A stretch of DNA of 64,000 bases from Cloeon dipterum (GCF_949628265.1 NC_088787.1:13754501-13818500); one strand, 5' to 3'; shown: positions 47,080 to 61,000, counted from the stretch's first letter. Program-made: numbers and translations. The notes: a model not told the origin generated them from the letters alone.

Positions 47080-47764
47080 GAGTGGAGCCAGGGAGGAAAA
47101 ATAAAGAAAGAAAGAGGGATGAGCGGAGCGAGAGGCGAGAGAACGCAGCGGGGGTTCCGTCGTCTGCTATCCTTGAACCCCGTTTGGCCCGGCCCACCGC
47201 CGGCGATTCGGGCCGAAAGGGCGGACAGCAGGCGAGATTACTAATTGGCGACGGTGACAGGAAGCGCCCTTGGAGGAGGCATTGATAGCAGATGGATGGG
47301 GTGGCGGCGTGTGTTTATCAATTTATCGAGCGCTCGCGCGAGCGAGCGCGAGCGCAGCGCGAGGGGCAGAGCCTGCCTGGCAAGACGTCAAGGCGCATGT
47401 ATTATAGGTTACAGCACACGAGCTTCCGTGTGGTTATGGCCAGCACAGCCGGAGCCGGGCCTTCATTTGTGTCGGAGACGCCGCGCCGCTGGCCCAGCTT
47501 TCCCGCCGCTCCTCCGCTGGCCGGCCTGTGACCATGACGTAGCCACCCCCGCCGCTTCGGCCCCGACATGACCGCTGTCCGCCAGGTGCGACGACCACGA
47601 CGTGTTAGTTGCCCCGCCGAAAGCCACCGCGCTGCCGGACACGAGCGGCGAGTGTGAGCGCCTGACACCCCCGCGTGCATTTTGCCAGTGATTTGATTTG
47701 TGCTCTCGCGCACCGGTCCTTCGCAACTCAAACTCACTCACTCACCCACTACGTAGGCGAACAG
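47080..47764 (+). promoter_or_regulatory. CpG-rich island with probable non-coding first exon
   Basis: About 680 bp are strongly GC- and CpG-rich, unlike the surroundings, and end in GCGAACAG followed by consensus donor GTGAGT (47,765). Open frames here run on both strands because stop codons are rare in GC-rich DNA; none shows a known domain. The best reading is the promoter and 5' UTR exon of a plus-strand gene whose coding exons lie downstream, possibly including the signal-peptide exon at 54,932 and others beyond the window. Confidence 0.5.
47331..47344. repeat. 14-bp perfect palindrome in CpG island
   Basis: CGCTCGCGCGAGCG equals its own reverse complement and is followed by further GAGCG/GCGAG repeats to about 47,372. 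Confidence 0.8.
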
Positions 47765-50700
47765 GTGAGTCGATCTTCGCACACGGGGTTGAGGTTGGCT
47801 GCGAATTTTGCACCAGACAGCATTCGAATCGCTCAATAGGTCGTTTCCCTCATTTTTAGTCACTCGCGTCGAGCCACGCATCATTTCGGTTAACATTTCC
47901 TAGCGTGATGCAAGGAAACAGATGTTTGAGCCTTCCGCGTGCAAAAGCAACCCGCACATGTCTTGGGATTGAATCTGGCGTTCAATTTAAAAAAATTAAT
48001 AATAATATAAAGGATTAACTATTTACTCATGAAAGATCAGAAGGGAATTAGAGAGTCGTGTGCATTCAAAAGGCTGCCTTTCCCCCATTTAAATTTAAAA
48101 GAATATTAATTTTTAATGGAATAAAACCTATCTTTAAATATGCTCGATGGCAATTTTTTTCTCAAGAAGCCTTTTCGACGTACTTTAAATCTTGACGATA
48201 AAGTCATAGTCAGCATAGCTCCTAGAGCGCCTCGATTTTATAGCCACCCTTTTTGCAAACACATACATCAAAAGCGTTCTCTTGTGAAGTATCTTGTCCC
48301 TTTTGATGGAATTTGGAAACAATGAAGTCAGGCAAATTGTTTGTTCAGCAGTTTGTGGTGTCTGGAGAGCATTTTCTTTGTGTGTCTGCGCCAATGTTAT
48401 TCTCACGAAAAAATAAAGGCGCTTTCCGGTTTGAAGCGAGGCACGAACCTTCGGGAGAATAGATTCGCGTGAACTCTGGTCTTTGGGCGACTGTATATAG
48501 ATTTGTATTTATTATTCAAACACTAGCTGCTGGACGGATGAGAATGTGCCTCTTATCACAAGTGCATGGCCAGACAAATAATGGAAATAATGCATGCATA
48601 CCTGTCCTGCCGAGCGCCATTATACTCGTCAGGCCACGTTTATGCTTTTCCCGTAGCAGAGCCTTTGAATCGCTAAGTAAATTTTACCATACATATCTAT
48701 CAACGACCGTGATATGGCGTCAGATTGGATCGGTGGAAATAGAAAAATCCATTCCGTTACGTGCATTCTTTGTCACGTACGCGTGCCCCTCGGGCCCGAT
48801 CAGCTGATTATGAGTGGTTTAAACCTATTTTTAGCCGGGCTGGATGAATGCAAAAACTACAAAAATTGCCTGGCGCCGCTTGCTCTGCCCACGCCGGCTT
48901 TGCAAGACAATGCCGGTTGGTAGAGCAGGACGCATCAAAGTGAAAGAAAAGCAAAGCACGGCGCAAATTGGATTAGCACACACATAATTGGCTGATCAGA
49001 GAAGCGCAAGTGATTCGTGCAACGTGGGTGTCATTTTCGGGACAGAGCAGCTAGGGCTAGCTATAGCATTCGTACCATTGCGTTCTTAAAAATTGCAAGT
49101 TTTGTGTTGTACAAGGGATTATTTTGACATTTCAAAAAAGTGGGGTAAATTATGTCTCGTTAAAATTCAACTATATGAAAATTTTTAAACCTTGCGAAAA
49201 TTCAATTCGAATTTGCGAGTTCTTTTTTTTCTAAATATAGGTGCTTTTTTAAATTTCCTTATATATCATCTCTTTTCTCTTTTCATGCCAGGCCATTTAT
49301 CTCCAGTTTTGACCTGCGCATTGCAGGAATGATTGACAGTAAAAACGGGAACGCGCTCGCTTCAGGAGTAAAAGAAGCCCCTGTTCTGAACCGCCCGCGG
49401 GATTTTCCTGAAAAACTTAGCTTTCCAAATCTGACACGAAGAAATTGTGTTGCTCTGGCGGCCCCAGCCAGCTGAGTCGTATTCAACGCTTCCACTCTCT
49501 CTTGCGTCAAGAATGCTGCAATATTTTAGGCTTTTTGTTGCTGCAGCCTTTGAAAACACAATGACGTGCTGAATAAACAAAACACGAGAGCGCGCTGCTG
49601 CCTTCTGATTTCGCTCAGCTCTCTTTCCCTCTTGCCAACGGGGGTTTTCGCTCATGTGCGCGTCACTAACGCACAACTGTATAGCTATGGGTCGTACTCT
49701 TGCGACGTGCTCAAAGTTTTTAGCAGTTTTTAATATTCATGCCAATGGAAGCAGATTAAAGGACCCTACCGTTGTGTGCGAATGTCGGAAAAGGGTTTTA
49801 TAATTTCCATGGGAAAGACTGCTGGCTGGGCGAAGTAGGGAAAAGCGGTGGCCGACCTCAACATTTTATATTAAAAACTTTTTCCAGCTTTATTAGATTA
49901 AAGGGTTGTGAATTTAAGCCCGTATCCCACGGTTTTTGCCGCTCTACCGGTATGTAAATTAATTTTGACAGAACTACACTGAGTAATGAGTGTAGTCATG
50001 CATCCTTTGAAGTTGAAATATTACAGAGATTACAGCAGATAAATTCTAAAACGAAAAAAGTCGGTTTATTCTCACGCTTATTAACTGAAGGAAAACTTGA
50101 ACGGCGCTCTATACTTATAAATATACAACAATGGACTTTTATTTATGGCGTACTCCCTGATTCCTAATGCTGCACGTACGTGGCATTTCAAAGCCCCATT
50201 AATATTAAAAGGCCGGCATATATGCAATAAGGCATTTCCAAGTAATGTTTTATTCGAATGGAGCTCGAGTGGTGGAAATTCGCCTGCTTCGGTCAGCTGA
50301 AAAAAATCGAATGCTATGTGTATAGCTCTTTACTGCTCTGCGGAATGAGTTTTATGCAGATCAATAAAAATGACCCTTCACCCGCCAATGCCGCAATAAA
50401 TCCGCAGAAATGAAAGAGTCGAGGGTGCTATAGAAGCCATAAAAATGGAAATAATTAGAAAGCTGTTTTTAAATTGCGAAAAAAGTTGTCCGCGTTGATG
50501 CTCCGTGGGCACGTATAATAGAAGAGCGGCTCTGCGGCTCTGTGCACATTTCAAAGATTTTCATAAAAGGAAGAGTCTCCATTAACAAAGAGCGCAATTA
50601 GTCTCGCAGAACGAGTCTGTTGAAAGTTGAAACTGTTATATGCTGAAAAATAACAAGTTCCGCGAGCTTAGCGTGCATTCTGTACGGCGGTGGAGTAGCC

Positions 50701-53700
50701 CCGTTTAATGCAGCCCAACAGCAGTAGAAGCTTTAATAGTGATTTAATTAAGATAGGAGTTTAATGCTAACCCTACCGCGAGTATGTAAATATGTGTTCA
50801 AGAGCAAAGTATAATAATTTGCAAATTGCCGCGGAACGTAGAAGAGAGAACGTGCTCTCCTTTGAAAACTTTTAAGTATTACGAACATTTGGCTCCAATT
50901 CTGCTAACAAGCTTCGTGACAAAGTCTAGAAAAGTGCTCAGGTGAGTGAAAACTTTGGTTAAAATAAAGAAAATTGAATGTAACACGATAGACAAGCCTT
51001 GGCAAAGGTTTAATAATTATATTAAAAGTAAGTGCGGTAGTATGGCTGCACAGGTTTAAAGTTATAATTAACATTCTTAAGATTTTTATTTAACATCGTA
51101 CATTGGAAAGATCTACACGTAACTTGCAGCTGCCGTCCAGAGCTAAAAGTTTATTCTCAAGCGTTGATATTGCAACAGAGGTGGAAGAGGGCACTCTGGT
51201 TTTCAAGAGAAAGGAAGGTAATGGGACCCTTGACGAACAAAGTCAGCAGAAAATTTACCCCCAATACAGTCTGCGCGCATTAACAATGATTTTGCTGATA
51301 AACGCTCTCATGTCAGTGCTCGTGAGCCCTAAATATAAGGTAAGCTGTGTAGTGAATGAAATTTTCAAGCAATGTGCTGCACATGGAGCCGCTTTCTCGA
51401 ACGCGCCGTGCCAAGTATCAATAAAAGCTAGGCACATGTACTGCTCGCGAACGGGCAGTTTTTCTTCAAATTTTATCGTTCTATCAGACGAAAGATAATA
51501 ATAAAAAACGCCGTTCTTTTCTCGAAGCTCGCTGCGTGCAAAGGGGAAGCACAAGAAGTATGAAAGTCAGCTGGAATGAATGGTCTCCCCCGTGAATAAG
51601 TCTCGAGAATCTTTTGTTTTACCCCGTAGTGCAGTGCAGTGCTAGAGGCGCATGAAATATTAACATTCAAATCTGTTCCATTCGTGAAACTTTAATTTAA
51701 TTAGAGGGCGCAAAACAGAGCGGCACGCAGCTGCAGTAAGCTGTGAACCGCACCATCAGACTGCGAGAGACATAAGGTTGAGTGGCACCTATAGCGGCTG
51801 AGGACGCGCAATGAAAATTTAAAACGCCTCGAGGATAAACTTTCGACCTTCGCCCAGCTCTGCAGCTGGAAAAGGGAGCGGCTGTGTGTTTGTACGTACG
51901 GTGCACGTTCGCGTATATATACGAGACAACTTCGCTCCCTCTTTCTCTGCTTTTGTTTTTGTGTTGCATGGCGGAGAATGTATATTTGTGCTGCTGTTGA
52001 TACTCCATTATTGATGAATGCACGCTTGTGCTCTCAGGCTGACATTAAGGAAAAAGGCGCCCAGCCAGCCACACGACAATAATAATAAATAAAAATGGAG
52101 ACTAATGTATGTTGCAGCAAGTGCACGAGATCGTCTGTCTGTCCGCTGGCTGCTAAGTCGGCGGGGGAGTGAGGAAAACGCGGAGGGTAAAAAATTTACT
52201 CCTCATTTCCTGCCTTTGAATCGGAACGCGGCGGATGCTGATGATAGTCCGGCCTGGCGTAAGAGCGGCCGAGAAATTTCCAGACATATCAATAAAGCAA
52301 AGCAACCGAGTGAGCACGCCCTTTGTTTTTTCTCGACTGCCACCATATGGCGTTTGCGTGGGAGAAGTGCGCATTATCTTGAATTTATCTTGGCGCAAAC
52401 TTTCCAACCAAGTGATCAATCTTGGAAAAATATTTGTTCTACGATTATTTTTGTTTACGTGAGAAATGCTGAGTGTTTGTTTGAATGCGTTAATTCAAAA
52501 CTAATAATTGCCTCCAAGGCTATGAGATAAAATACACTTGCCAAATCGGTCTGAAGAGTCATACTCTGATATAACGTGACTCTGTACATTATTGAAATTG
52601 CTCAAAAACACACCAAAAATTTTCGATAGGCAGTTGCAAAATTTTAATTTGCATTGTCTCTGAAATAATGATTGTTCATAATTTATTTAAAAAACAAAGG
52701 AAAAGATAAAATATTCCCGTTGGATGACATGGATGATATAAAAAGCAAATAAATTACTAGATATGGGGCCATAAACAGATACAGTGCAGTTAATAACTTT
52801 TATCGCCCATAAACAGAAACACATTTAGTTCAGCTACCGTCAATACATAATATTTATGAGCGTCAGCTTAATGATTTTGCCAAAAACATTATTAAATTCA
52901 AGAGAAACTTACAAGGTTGTCACAGGAAGCCTATTTTTCCTATCATTCATTTCTTTTCGAAATGTGAATTGGATAAAAAATATCAATCCTATCGCTCACT
53001 GCCCTGGACCGAAAAAAACACGTGTGAGAATAGAGTTTTACATTCGTCAGAGGAATGGGATGTTTTCGCAACCCGTCCTTGGAGGCTGGCCGATCCTCTC
53101 TGCGACGAGTGATAGCGATTTCGTTCAGGTCGGTTGTTCTGAATTGTTCTGGTATGTGTGGGTACAGCGCAGCTCTGCTCGTTCCCATAGTGTCCCGTTG
53201 GCTCCTCTGCTTCTGCCCTGTTGTATGTACTTTTATAAATGACAGTGATTTACTCCCCGAGGCGCTGACTATGCGCTGCTAGCTGTTGTTTTATAAATCA
53301 CGTTTAATACCCTAATACTGCTAACTCCTTGCGGCGAAAAATATCTCTTTATTACTCTCGCACCCCTTTTACGGCTTCATATACCGCAGCAACGATGGCG
53401 GCGTATTATGTACTTACACGGCCAGGTATTTGCTCCACTGGCAGTAAAGTGCAAAATGAGACGAGAAATGACGACCAGCCGCTTTTTATCGCCTCATTTT
53501 CGGCAAGAGAGTCTCCAAGCAGTGTTCCAAGTGAATTGTTTAATGGCGTAAAAATAGAGAGCAAGAGGTGCGATACATGCGTCGACGTGAAAGTCGATTT
53601 TTACGATGCTAAACGGTGGCTGTTTATCAAGTGCGAAAATTGAATCACCGCGCGCCTGCAATTTCCCATATGGTGTATAATTTAAAGCTGGTTTACAGGT

Positions 53701-54928
53701 GAGGTAAAACTGTCGCAAAAATGAATTCCAATTGTGTGGCAATGGAATTGGTCAATTTTTTTCTTATGAAAAACACAACATAATATTTTAAATGAATCGA
53801 TCCAGGGCTGACCAAGGTTTTAGGATTATTTGCAGAACTCAACAGAATGATTAACAAAAATATCAATCTCGAAATTTCTCTACCGCAAAAACTAGCTCGT
53901 TGGCTCGCATTGATTATGCATTCTCAGAAGTGTCAAAGCAATGGGAGATATTTGAGCAGTTCGAGGATCTAATATACTGGCTGCACTATGTCAGAGATGG
54001 CAAAAGGCGTGGTTAGTTAAGTGACATGAAATGCTCAAATAGCTAAACAGGCTTGTAGGAGGCGCCACTTGCTGGTTTTTCACACCTTTCCAGCGGCTTT
54101 TGGTTCAAATGTCTGGTGTTTCAATCAAAGACCTCGGTGCGGGTAGGCAAAAAGATGGTCACATTGGGTTCCTACGCGGCCACTCGGCCCCATGTTATCC
54201 GCTCGGCGTTGTTATTGGAATTGGGACCCGGTGAGCCCATAGCCAACGGCATGTGCTGAGCAGAGAGGTTAACAAAAAAATCGTTATGCCATTCCCAGTG
54301 TACATGCCTAAACGCATTTACTGCATGATCGCGCGTTGTCCTAAAGTCTCGCCGATAGCCTTGTCAATATCCCCGGTTTATCATCGCCAAAGAAAATAAA
54401 CGAGCCGCATTTGCCCAAGCACTCGATCATACACGTTTCTCGGCCCCCTTTGGAACGTTCTTTATTCTCCGGCTCGCTGGCAAACAACCAGAGAGTGCTC
54501 CTTTCATTGAACATTAATGAAAAGCTCACAATAAAGACGAGTGCCACTTATTGCTTAGGCTTGGCCAGCTTTATTTCCACAAATACGTGCCGCTCCGAGT
54601 TTTGACCTATTCATGCTGGTCACAAAAGTTGGTCTGCGCAAATTGAGAAGACAAAGTTTCGTAGATCCGAAATAAACGTTATATTGAATTAAGCAGCCTG
54701 GAAAGCGGTCGATCTCAGCCGTTCGTGAGGCTCAAAAGTTGATTACTTATGCAACCAGCTTGATTGCTGTGCTTGCAATTTGCATAACCTCTCCCGTGAT
54801 CCCGGCCGACTGATCAGTGACTCAGTTTATTTATGCCGTCTGAATTTCCCTCCGCGGTTGTTTCGACACGAAACCATACAGCTGGAGACTTTTATGTCAT
54901 CGGTCAGTCCTTTCATTTGCCGCGCAGT
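47765..54928. other. long stretch without recognised exon (possible intron)
   Basis: If the 47.7 kb donor belongs to a plus-strand gene, this is intronic. A second good donor (GTGCTCAG, then GTGAGT at 50,942) could end another 5' UTR exon. The frame 51103-51498 (from a TTG) reads as basic and unremarkable; plus 52105-52530 and 52856-53242 overlap antisense frames and show no motif. Confidence 0.4.
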
Positions 54929-54931
54929 AAA

Positions 54932-55009
54932 ATGGAATTGACACCGTTATCATTGTTGATCTCGCTGATCTGCGTGGTTTCCAATTCGTTGGGGAGGTGC
55001 ACGATCCAG
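54932..55009 (+). CDS. possible signal-peptide exon of an incomplete plus-strand gene
   Basis: An ATG lies 4 nt after a good acceptor (TTTCATTTGCCGCGCAG, ending 54,927). It opens 26 codons, beginning MELTPLSLLISLICVVSNSL and then GRCTIQ, and reaches a donor (CCAG then GTTAAT at 55,010) in phase 0, with a stop 6 codons later if unspliced. The hydrophobic core after a short N-terminus is a typical secretory signal. No following exon was recognised inside the window, so the rest would lie beyond 64 kb or in exons I cannot see. An alternative donor exists at GGGGAG|GTGCAC. Confidence 0.33.
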
Positions 55010-55667
55010 GTTAATATGCGTTTTTAGTGTTGGTCAGCGCCACATACACACACACATGCTCCAGTTAACAGCAAATCTGAGGCTCAGCGTAAAGCTGCAA
55101 TGGAGTTTTTATCGGACGGTGCAAGTTAGAAATATTTTACGCGTTACTTTCATTCCCTGAAGTATAGGTTAATTACCAAGTTAAATATTCTTGACTGTGT
55201 TGCTTATTTATTTCTTTTACTACAGCAGGAAAGAAATCCATTAAAATAGGAAGTGACAGTTCAACTGGGAAATTCTCTCTGGAAGAAAAATAACAACATA
55301 CAGCTTATATGCTATTTATCCAGTGCCGTCACATGCTTTTCATTTGAACATGTAATATGCGCCTGTACAAAAGAGCGGGATCTTTGTTCTCGAGCCACTC
55401 TGGGCGGGCGCAGCAGTGTGGTTAAAATATGCAGCATTGTTGCAGAGGAGGAGCGAAAAAAGCAACTCATTATCCTCTCATCTCCAGCATTGTCCCGAGT
55501 GTTTGAACGAGCGAAATTTCCGCGGCAATTTCTCCATTCGGCACGGCGAAGGAGAATAAAAGGATTATCCCCGTCGGTAATAAAAAGGCCGAAAGCGTGC
55601 GCGATAGCGGCAGTGCTGGCGGACAGGGCGAACAGGCAACAATAACAATACGAGAGGCTGCAACGAT

Positions 55668-55676
<9 letters not shown>

Positions 55677-55733
<57 letters not shown>
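55677..55733. repeat. (AG)28 microsatellite
   Basis: A pure AG tract of 57 bp, extended upstream by interrupted GA units, generates long artefactual Arg-Glu or Leu-Ser repeat frames on the two strands; these are not genes. Confidence 0.97.
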
Positions 55734-55736
<3 letters not shown>

Positions 55737-58000
55737 GCGAGGCGCCGGCGGCAACGCAACGCAGAAAGAAAAGCAGAAATGGCGTCCAGAGCTGCCGCGC
55801 GCGCGACTGCTGCAAATTGGCATTATTTGCGATGATGCTCCAATTAGAACGCGCTCCGCAGACGTGCGCTATTGAAATTCGATACCTGCTGGCTCATCTG
55901 CTATCTCTCATTACACACATACACAGTGTCGTGTGTATACATGAACGACGCGCGTGGCATAATGCTGCGGTGGCACACGGCGCTGAATTATTCATTGTTT
56001 CCTCCGCAACCTTTTTTCGCCAGCAGCGGCCGAGTGTCGCCTTGAAAAGCCTTAAAAGAATAGTTTGCAAAAATGCGCACGGTGTTACATTTTCACGGCC
56101 TATCCCAAAACTTAAATGCATGTTGATGCATTTATAAAATTTTAAAAGGAACATTACAAAAATTCTATCCACACATCCTTCCGCTTTTTAATTGATTTTA
56201 CAAATTTGCCAATTAATTTTGATACATAAAAATGAAATTTTCACTGTTATAATTGTGGAAAACAGTTAACGAGGAAACCTATCATTGTTATTACTGCTTC
56301 TTGTTTTGAATTATGTTTGTTCAAGCGTTTCCCAGAAAACACGAAAGTTGTGTGGTGAATTTCTCAAGATATATTTAGATATTAGCTGCTCCATCAAGGT
56401 GCTGTCATAATCATGTTATGTCTATCAAGTACCAAGCCATTCGTGGAAGACGACGTCTTTCGTTGCCAATACCAAGAACCATGAAAAACCAAGGAGCTGT
56501 CATAACAATGATAGGCTTCTTCGTTAACTGATTCCACAATTATAACAATGACAATTTCCTTTTTCGGTGGGTAGTGCAAAGTTCCAATGACGATCAATAA
56601 TAATTAGCGCATTTGGAATTAAAATATAAAATACGAGAAAAACAAACAAAAATCAGAATATATATGAATTTTATCCATCTTGAAAAATTCTGCAGAGTAG
56701 AAACTGATGAATAAAAGTAATGAATGCCATGGTGTTTAAGATTTTCCAGTTGGCAGGAAAGATGTAATAATAATATACATACAAAATAAAAAATAAAAAA
56801 TGACTGATTTTTCGGATATTTTCATGATGCGTATTACATTTCCTCATCTAATGAAACATTGCCAAAGTTAGTGTTGCTACTAATTAGCAGAACAGCGCAG
56901 TTGAGGTTTGCTGCTGTTTCCTCATTGTCAGACACCGAATGCATAACTGTAGCTATGAATATCCTTCATGTTCTATGCGGACGAATTGGGGCTGTCTCCC
57001 GAGCGGCTGTGCGACGTGCCGCTTGAAACGACTGCTTAATGATTTTTCGCTGCTTCCGCCAAGGCAAATAATTAATGCGACACACTTCAAGTTTTAAGCT
57101 GACTTATACTTTGGATTAAAGCCGCGGATTACTGGTGTTCGTCCTTGCGAGCCGCCTTTTAAATTAATGAGTAATTTGATCCACGGGGCAGTGAAAAATG
57201 ACCCATAGAACATACAAATTAGGCTCGGGTTTCTACTCGCGAGCCGGGAACAGCTGACTTTACTATGAATTAATCAAAGTGTTGACCGGGTGTCATGCAA
57301 CGTTCGTCGCCTCTCGAAAAAGGTCAAAGATCAACACTTATCGACTGAGAAATGGCACACGCCGCAGGGAAATTGGGTCAACTTCTCTCCGCGCGTCACT
57401 CCTCAGCTGCCCGTGGAGCAGGGATGCTGCCTTTATTCCGGTGTGCTCCAATCATAGCAGGAAATACAATATGCTGTTAGGGGAAGCAAAATTTTCCTCT
57501 CTCGGTAGAGCAGCTACAAATTGCAAACAAGAGCGACAAATTTCACGTGGGCGCGCGTACCTGTAAATTTCAATTTTCAAGTGAATAATTCAAGAAATTT
57601 CGCTCTTCCCTGTTAACGGATTGAATTCGAATTGAATTCTGCGGCTGTCAGCGTAAACCCTATTAAAATGACAAATTTATTGCTTTTCCATCTGAATGGA
57701 GCGTGTGTTCGTGCGAGACAGGTAGCGAGCGTTGAGCGAGCAAGCGAGCTCACATGAATATGCATGCCTGACTGAGAGTGCCTGTGCACTGCATCCTCGC
57801 GTACATACGCGCACACGTCCTCTAAACTAATCCACCAGCAAACTGGGCATAACCCGATTGGCGGGAGTGCGCGGCCGACTAATATTCAAACTACACAGCC
57901 GTCGCCAGCAAATAGTCTGCCCCGAGACACGTCAATTTCAAGTTTGCTGCCCTAAGCAAATCAATTTCAGCGCCGCCCATCTATTTCCACACATTTGCAG

Positions 58001-58018
58001 CGGCGGCGGCGGCGGCGG
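58001..58018. repeat. (CGG)6 microsatellite
   Basis: Six CGG units are followed by CAGCAGC, in non-coding context. Confidence 0.95.
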
Positions 58019-61000
58019 CAGCAGCCAGCAGTTAATATAATCCAGCTCTCAATCGGGTTTTTGCTAACATCGTTAAAGCCTTGGGGAGGAGAGAGAGACA
58101 ATAATACAACCAGCGCGCAGCCCCATTCTGCTCTCTGAAATTGTCGCCAACGCTGCCGCACTCGAGGGATGATTTATTATAGTATTCGCCCGGCCGTCGC
58201 TCTCCAGATACTATACACAAAATTTCGCCGGCAGCAGCCCTCTTAGCAAACACAGACTTAGAGGCGCTTCCTCGCAAATTGTAATTGGCGCCGAGCATGT
58301 TTAATGATAACATCCAAGTCAAGCGCATGGAGACCAATTTCCCTAATTTTCAACGCACTGGGTGCCAGTTAATATGTATTAAAAATTATTCAATTAACCG
58401 CTGAGCAAGCACAATTAAACTAATTCCTGAAATTGATATGTGCCCCTTGCGGCCACGAAATTGGTACAAAAGAAAAGTCAATGTTTTGATGAAAATGTGG
58501 ATAGGGACCATTTTTTGCTGTGTTTTTCTCCGAAATCGATTGCAAAGTAAACTCACTGTCAGTACAACATTTCATACATACACACATATTGTCTCGATCG
58601 ATTCTGTTGGGAAAAACGTCCATCTGCACGGTGGAAAGTTCAGGAAGTTTATTTATTTTGTTGAGACTGAGCCTCACACCCAATTGTTGGCCTTTCAGAC
58701 TTGTGAGATTCCCATTCGATTTGGTGCCACTTGCCTGAATCAGAAAAAAGCTAGTGAGAAGCCAGCAAAAAATCGGAAGGTGTCCCACACTCTCTAGCCC
58801 GACTTTCGCGCTGTGCGAACTTGGTATTGGTAGTGATATTGAGATTTCCTATTTACTTTTGTGTGTAAATAAGACGCCTGTTTGCCTCCACTTTTTATGT
58901 GTCGTCAGCAGAGGGTTGCAAGGACAGCTCTTCAGCATTGCTTTTTGTTACATTTGACAAAGCTCGTTCAGCAGTGTGATGATTTTTTATTCAAACGAAA
59001 CTTTGCATGTCCTTTGTGACAGTAGTTGCACATGGTTCGTCATAACCGAAGCCAAGCTGAGTGGATCATAATTGAATATATGGAATGATTGTATTATTGC
59101 CTTTCCTATATTATTTTACAAGGAAGTGCTGAACTTAAATTCATTCAAGGACGCAAGACAAGCCACTAAAAAAAGGGCGACTGCAAGACACTGGCAAAGT
59201 GTAAAAATTCAACAATTTAATCTGCAAAGGTTAAACAAGTAATCCACTGGAATTAATAAATAATTTGTAAGGTTTTATTGAGAGAATTTCATACAATGTT
59301 TTTTCTTATCAATGGTCTGGAGAGAATTAATGAAAGTAAAATTATTTTATTTTACCATACTTCCAACAAAACTAACTCCCAGTGAGCTATTTAAAAAAAA
59401 ACCATTATTTATCAAATTTAACGTCAGGAAATATGAGCATTCACGCATCTTAGCTAGACGTGGATGATTCCCGTCATTAATTGGCGCACTAAATCCACGT
59501 GCCAACTAAGCCAATTTCATAGAAGTGAATTCACTGTTCCTCGGCTGTGGAAATGGGCTAACTTCCTCAACGCCGGACGTTAAGTAACATGTGCTCGGTC
59601 TTTTGACTGCGGACAGTTTGAGCTCTAAATTCTTGGCAGCGCATGCAGTGGTTTCGGTCTTATGTATAAATCATGCTTGTAAATATGAGTAAACGTTTTT
59701 TGTTTAAAAGTAATAAAAATGTACAACGGAAAAGGCAAAATAAAGAGATCACGCTTTGCTTCGCAGCCTGAGAAAAAATTTGATTGCTCTTATCTCAGTC
59801 AAGGAAATGGTAGAAGTTGACTCGTTTTTCACAATATTTGCATTCACATTCCTTACTCGCACAAGAGTGATAGGAAACGTTTTACAATTTAAACCCGTGA
59901 CTACTGTGTCTTGTGAATGTCTGTCAGCAAAAAAGGATCCCTTTACAACTTTAGTTGACCATATAGCAGGGATGGAGAACAACTCAAAGACCTTTAAGAG
60001 CTGATCATAGTCATTAATTTATTAAATGCGTTAGCCTCCGGCAATGAAAATCATTTTGTTAAGCTTCTCAATTGAGATATTCAGTGCTTCCCACAAGAGG
60101 CTTTTACCGTAAGGAGTAATGAATTATTGATACGCAATAAATAACTCTACACTTGTGCTGTCACGGAGGTCAAAATCATCAATATTGATTTAAATTAGCA
60201 ATAAAGCATAATGAAATATCTCAGATTGAGGTTAACAATAGGTTCAAATTATACTATTAATTCTAGTTTGCGTGCATCATCAACATTTCCGCTTGAGCTA
60301 GTGTATGGTAGTTGTTTTCTCTAGCCATTTTCAAAGCGGAAATTTGTGTGTAATTAGCACACAGGCAGCTATTATTATAGTTCTCAGAAGAACAAGACCG
60401 CAACGCGAGGGCAGCTTTCTCTCGCCCTTTTGGGCACTAAATCCTCTGCTCAGTGGTGCGGAACACACAACAAACGCAAAATCAGCCTAAACAGCAGTTT
60501 CAATCAAGCACTAATTACAAAATGCATCGATAATAATCCCGCGTGCGCAGTTGGGACCAGAGTTCGCCAATTGGTTGGGAAAGCCTCTGGCTTAGCAGCA
60601 TCCATTAAAGCGAAGCTTCTGTTTTGGAAATGGTGCGTCACAGCAGCAAGCGAAATACACATACACAGCAGGCGCAGATGCGAAAAAAGGCAGTCAGGCC
60701 AAATATCGGTTTTATGCAAATCCGCCGGCTGCCTAGCGAGCGAGCCGTCGGGCCTCGCAGCTTCTGTTTCTCTTTTCAGGTCGATCGCACTCATCTCTGC
60801 GTTTGACAGCTCGAATAAAATTGCTCCATAATTAGAGGCGGTCCATTCATTCCACAGCGTAGAGAAATAAACAAGCCGTTTGCCGATTTTCTGACCGACC
60901 CGCAGCTTGTTTTCTATAGGCACCTCGTGTTGACGCAGTCCCTGCTGAAAATAGCTCTATTTATATGAAATCTACTTGGCCCTTGGTTATTGGTAAGCGG

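Noticed and set aside
47245-47741. Overlapping 80-110-codon frames on both strands in the CpG island
   Set aside because: GC-rich DNA is poor in stop codons; no motif, several starts are not ATG, and the region fits a 5' UTR exon better.
55312-55875. Long frames with Leu-Ser or Arg-Glu repeats
   Set aside because: They are produced by the (AG)28 microsatellite, which has no stop in several frames.
60430-60923. Paired sense and antisense frames of 133 and 139 codons
   Set aside because: Mutual overlap, no homology recognised, no splice partners; likely chance.
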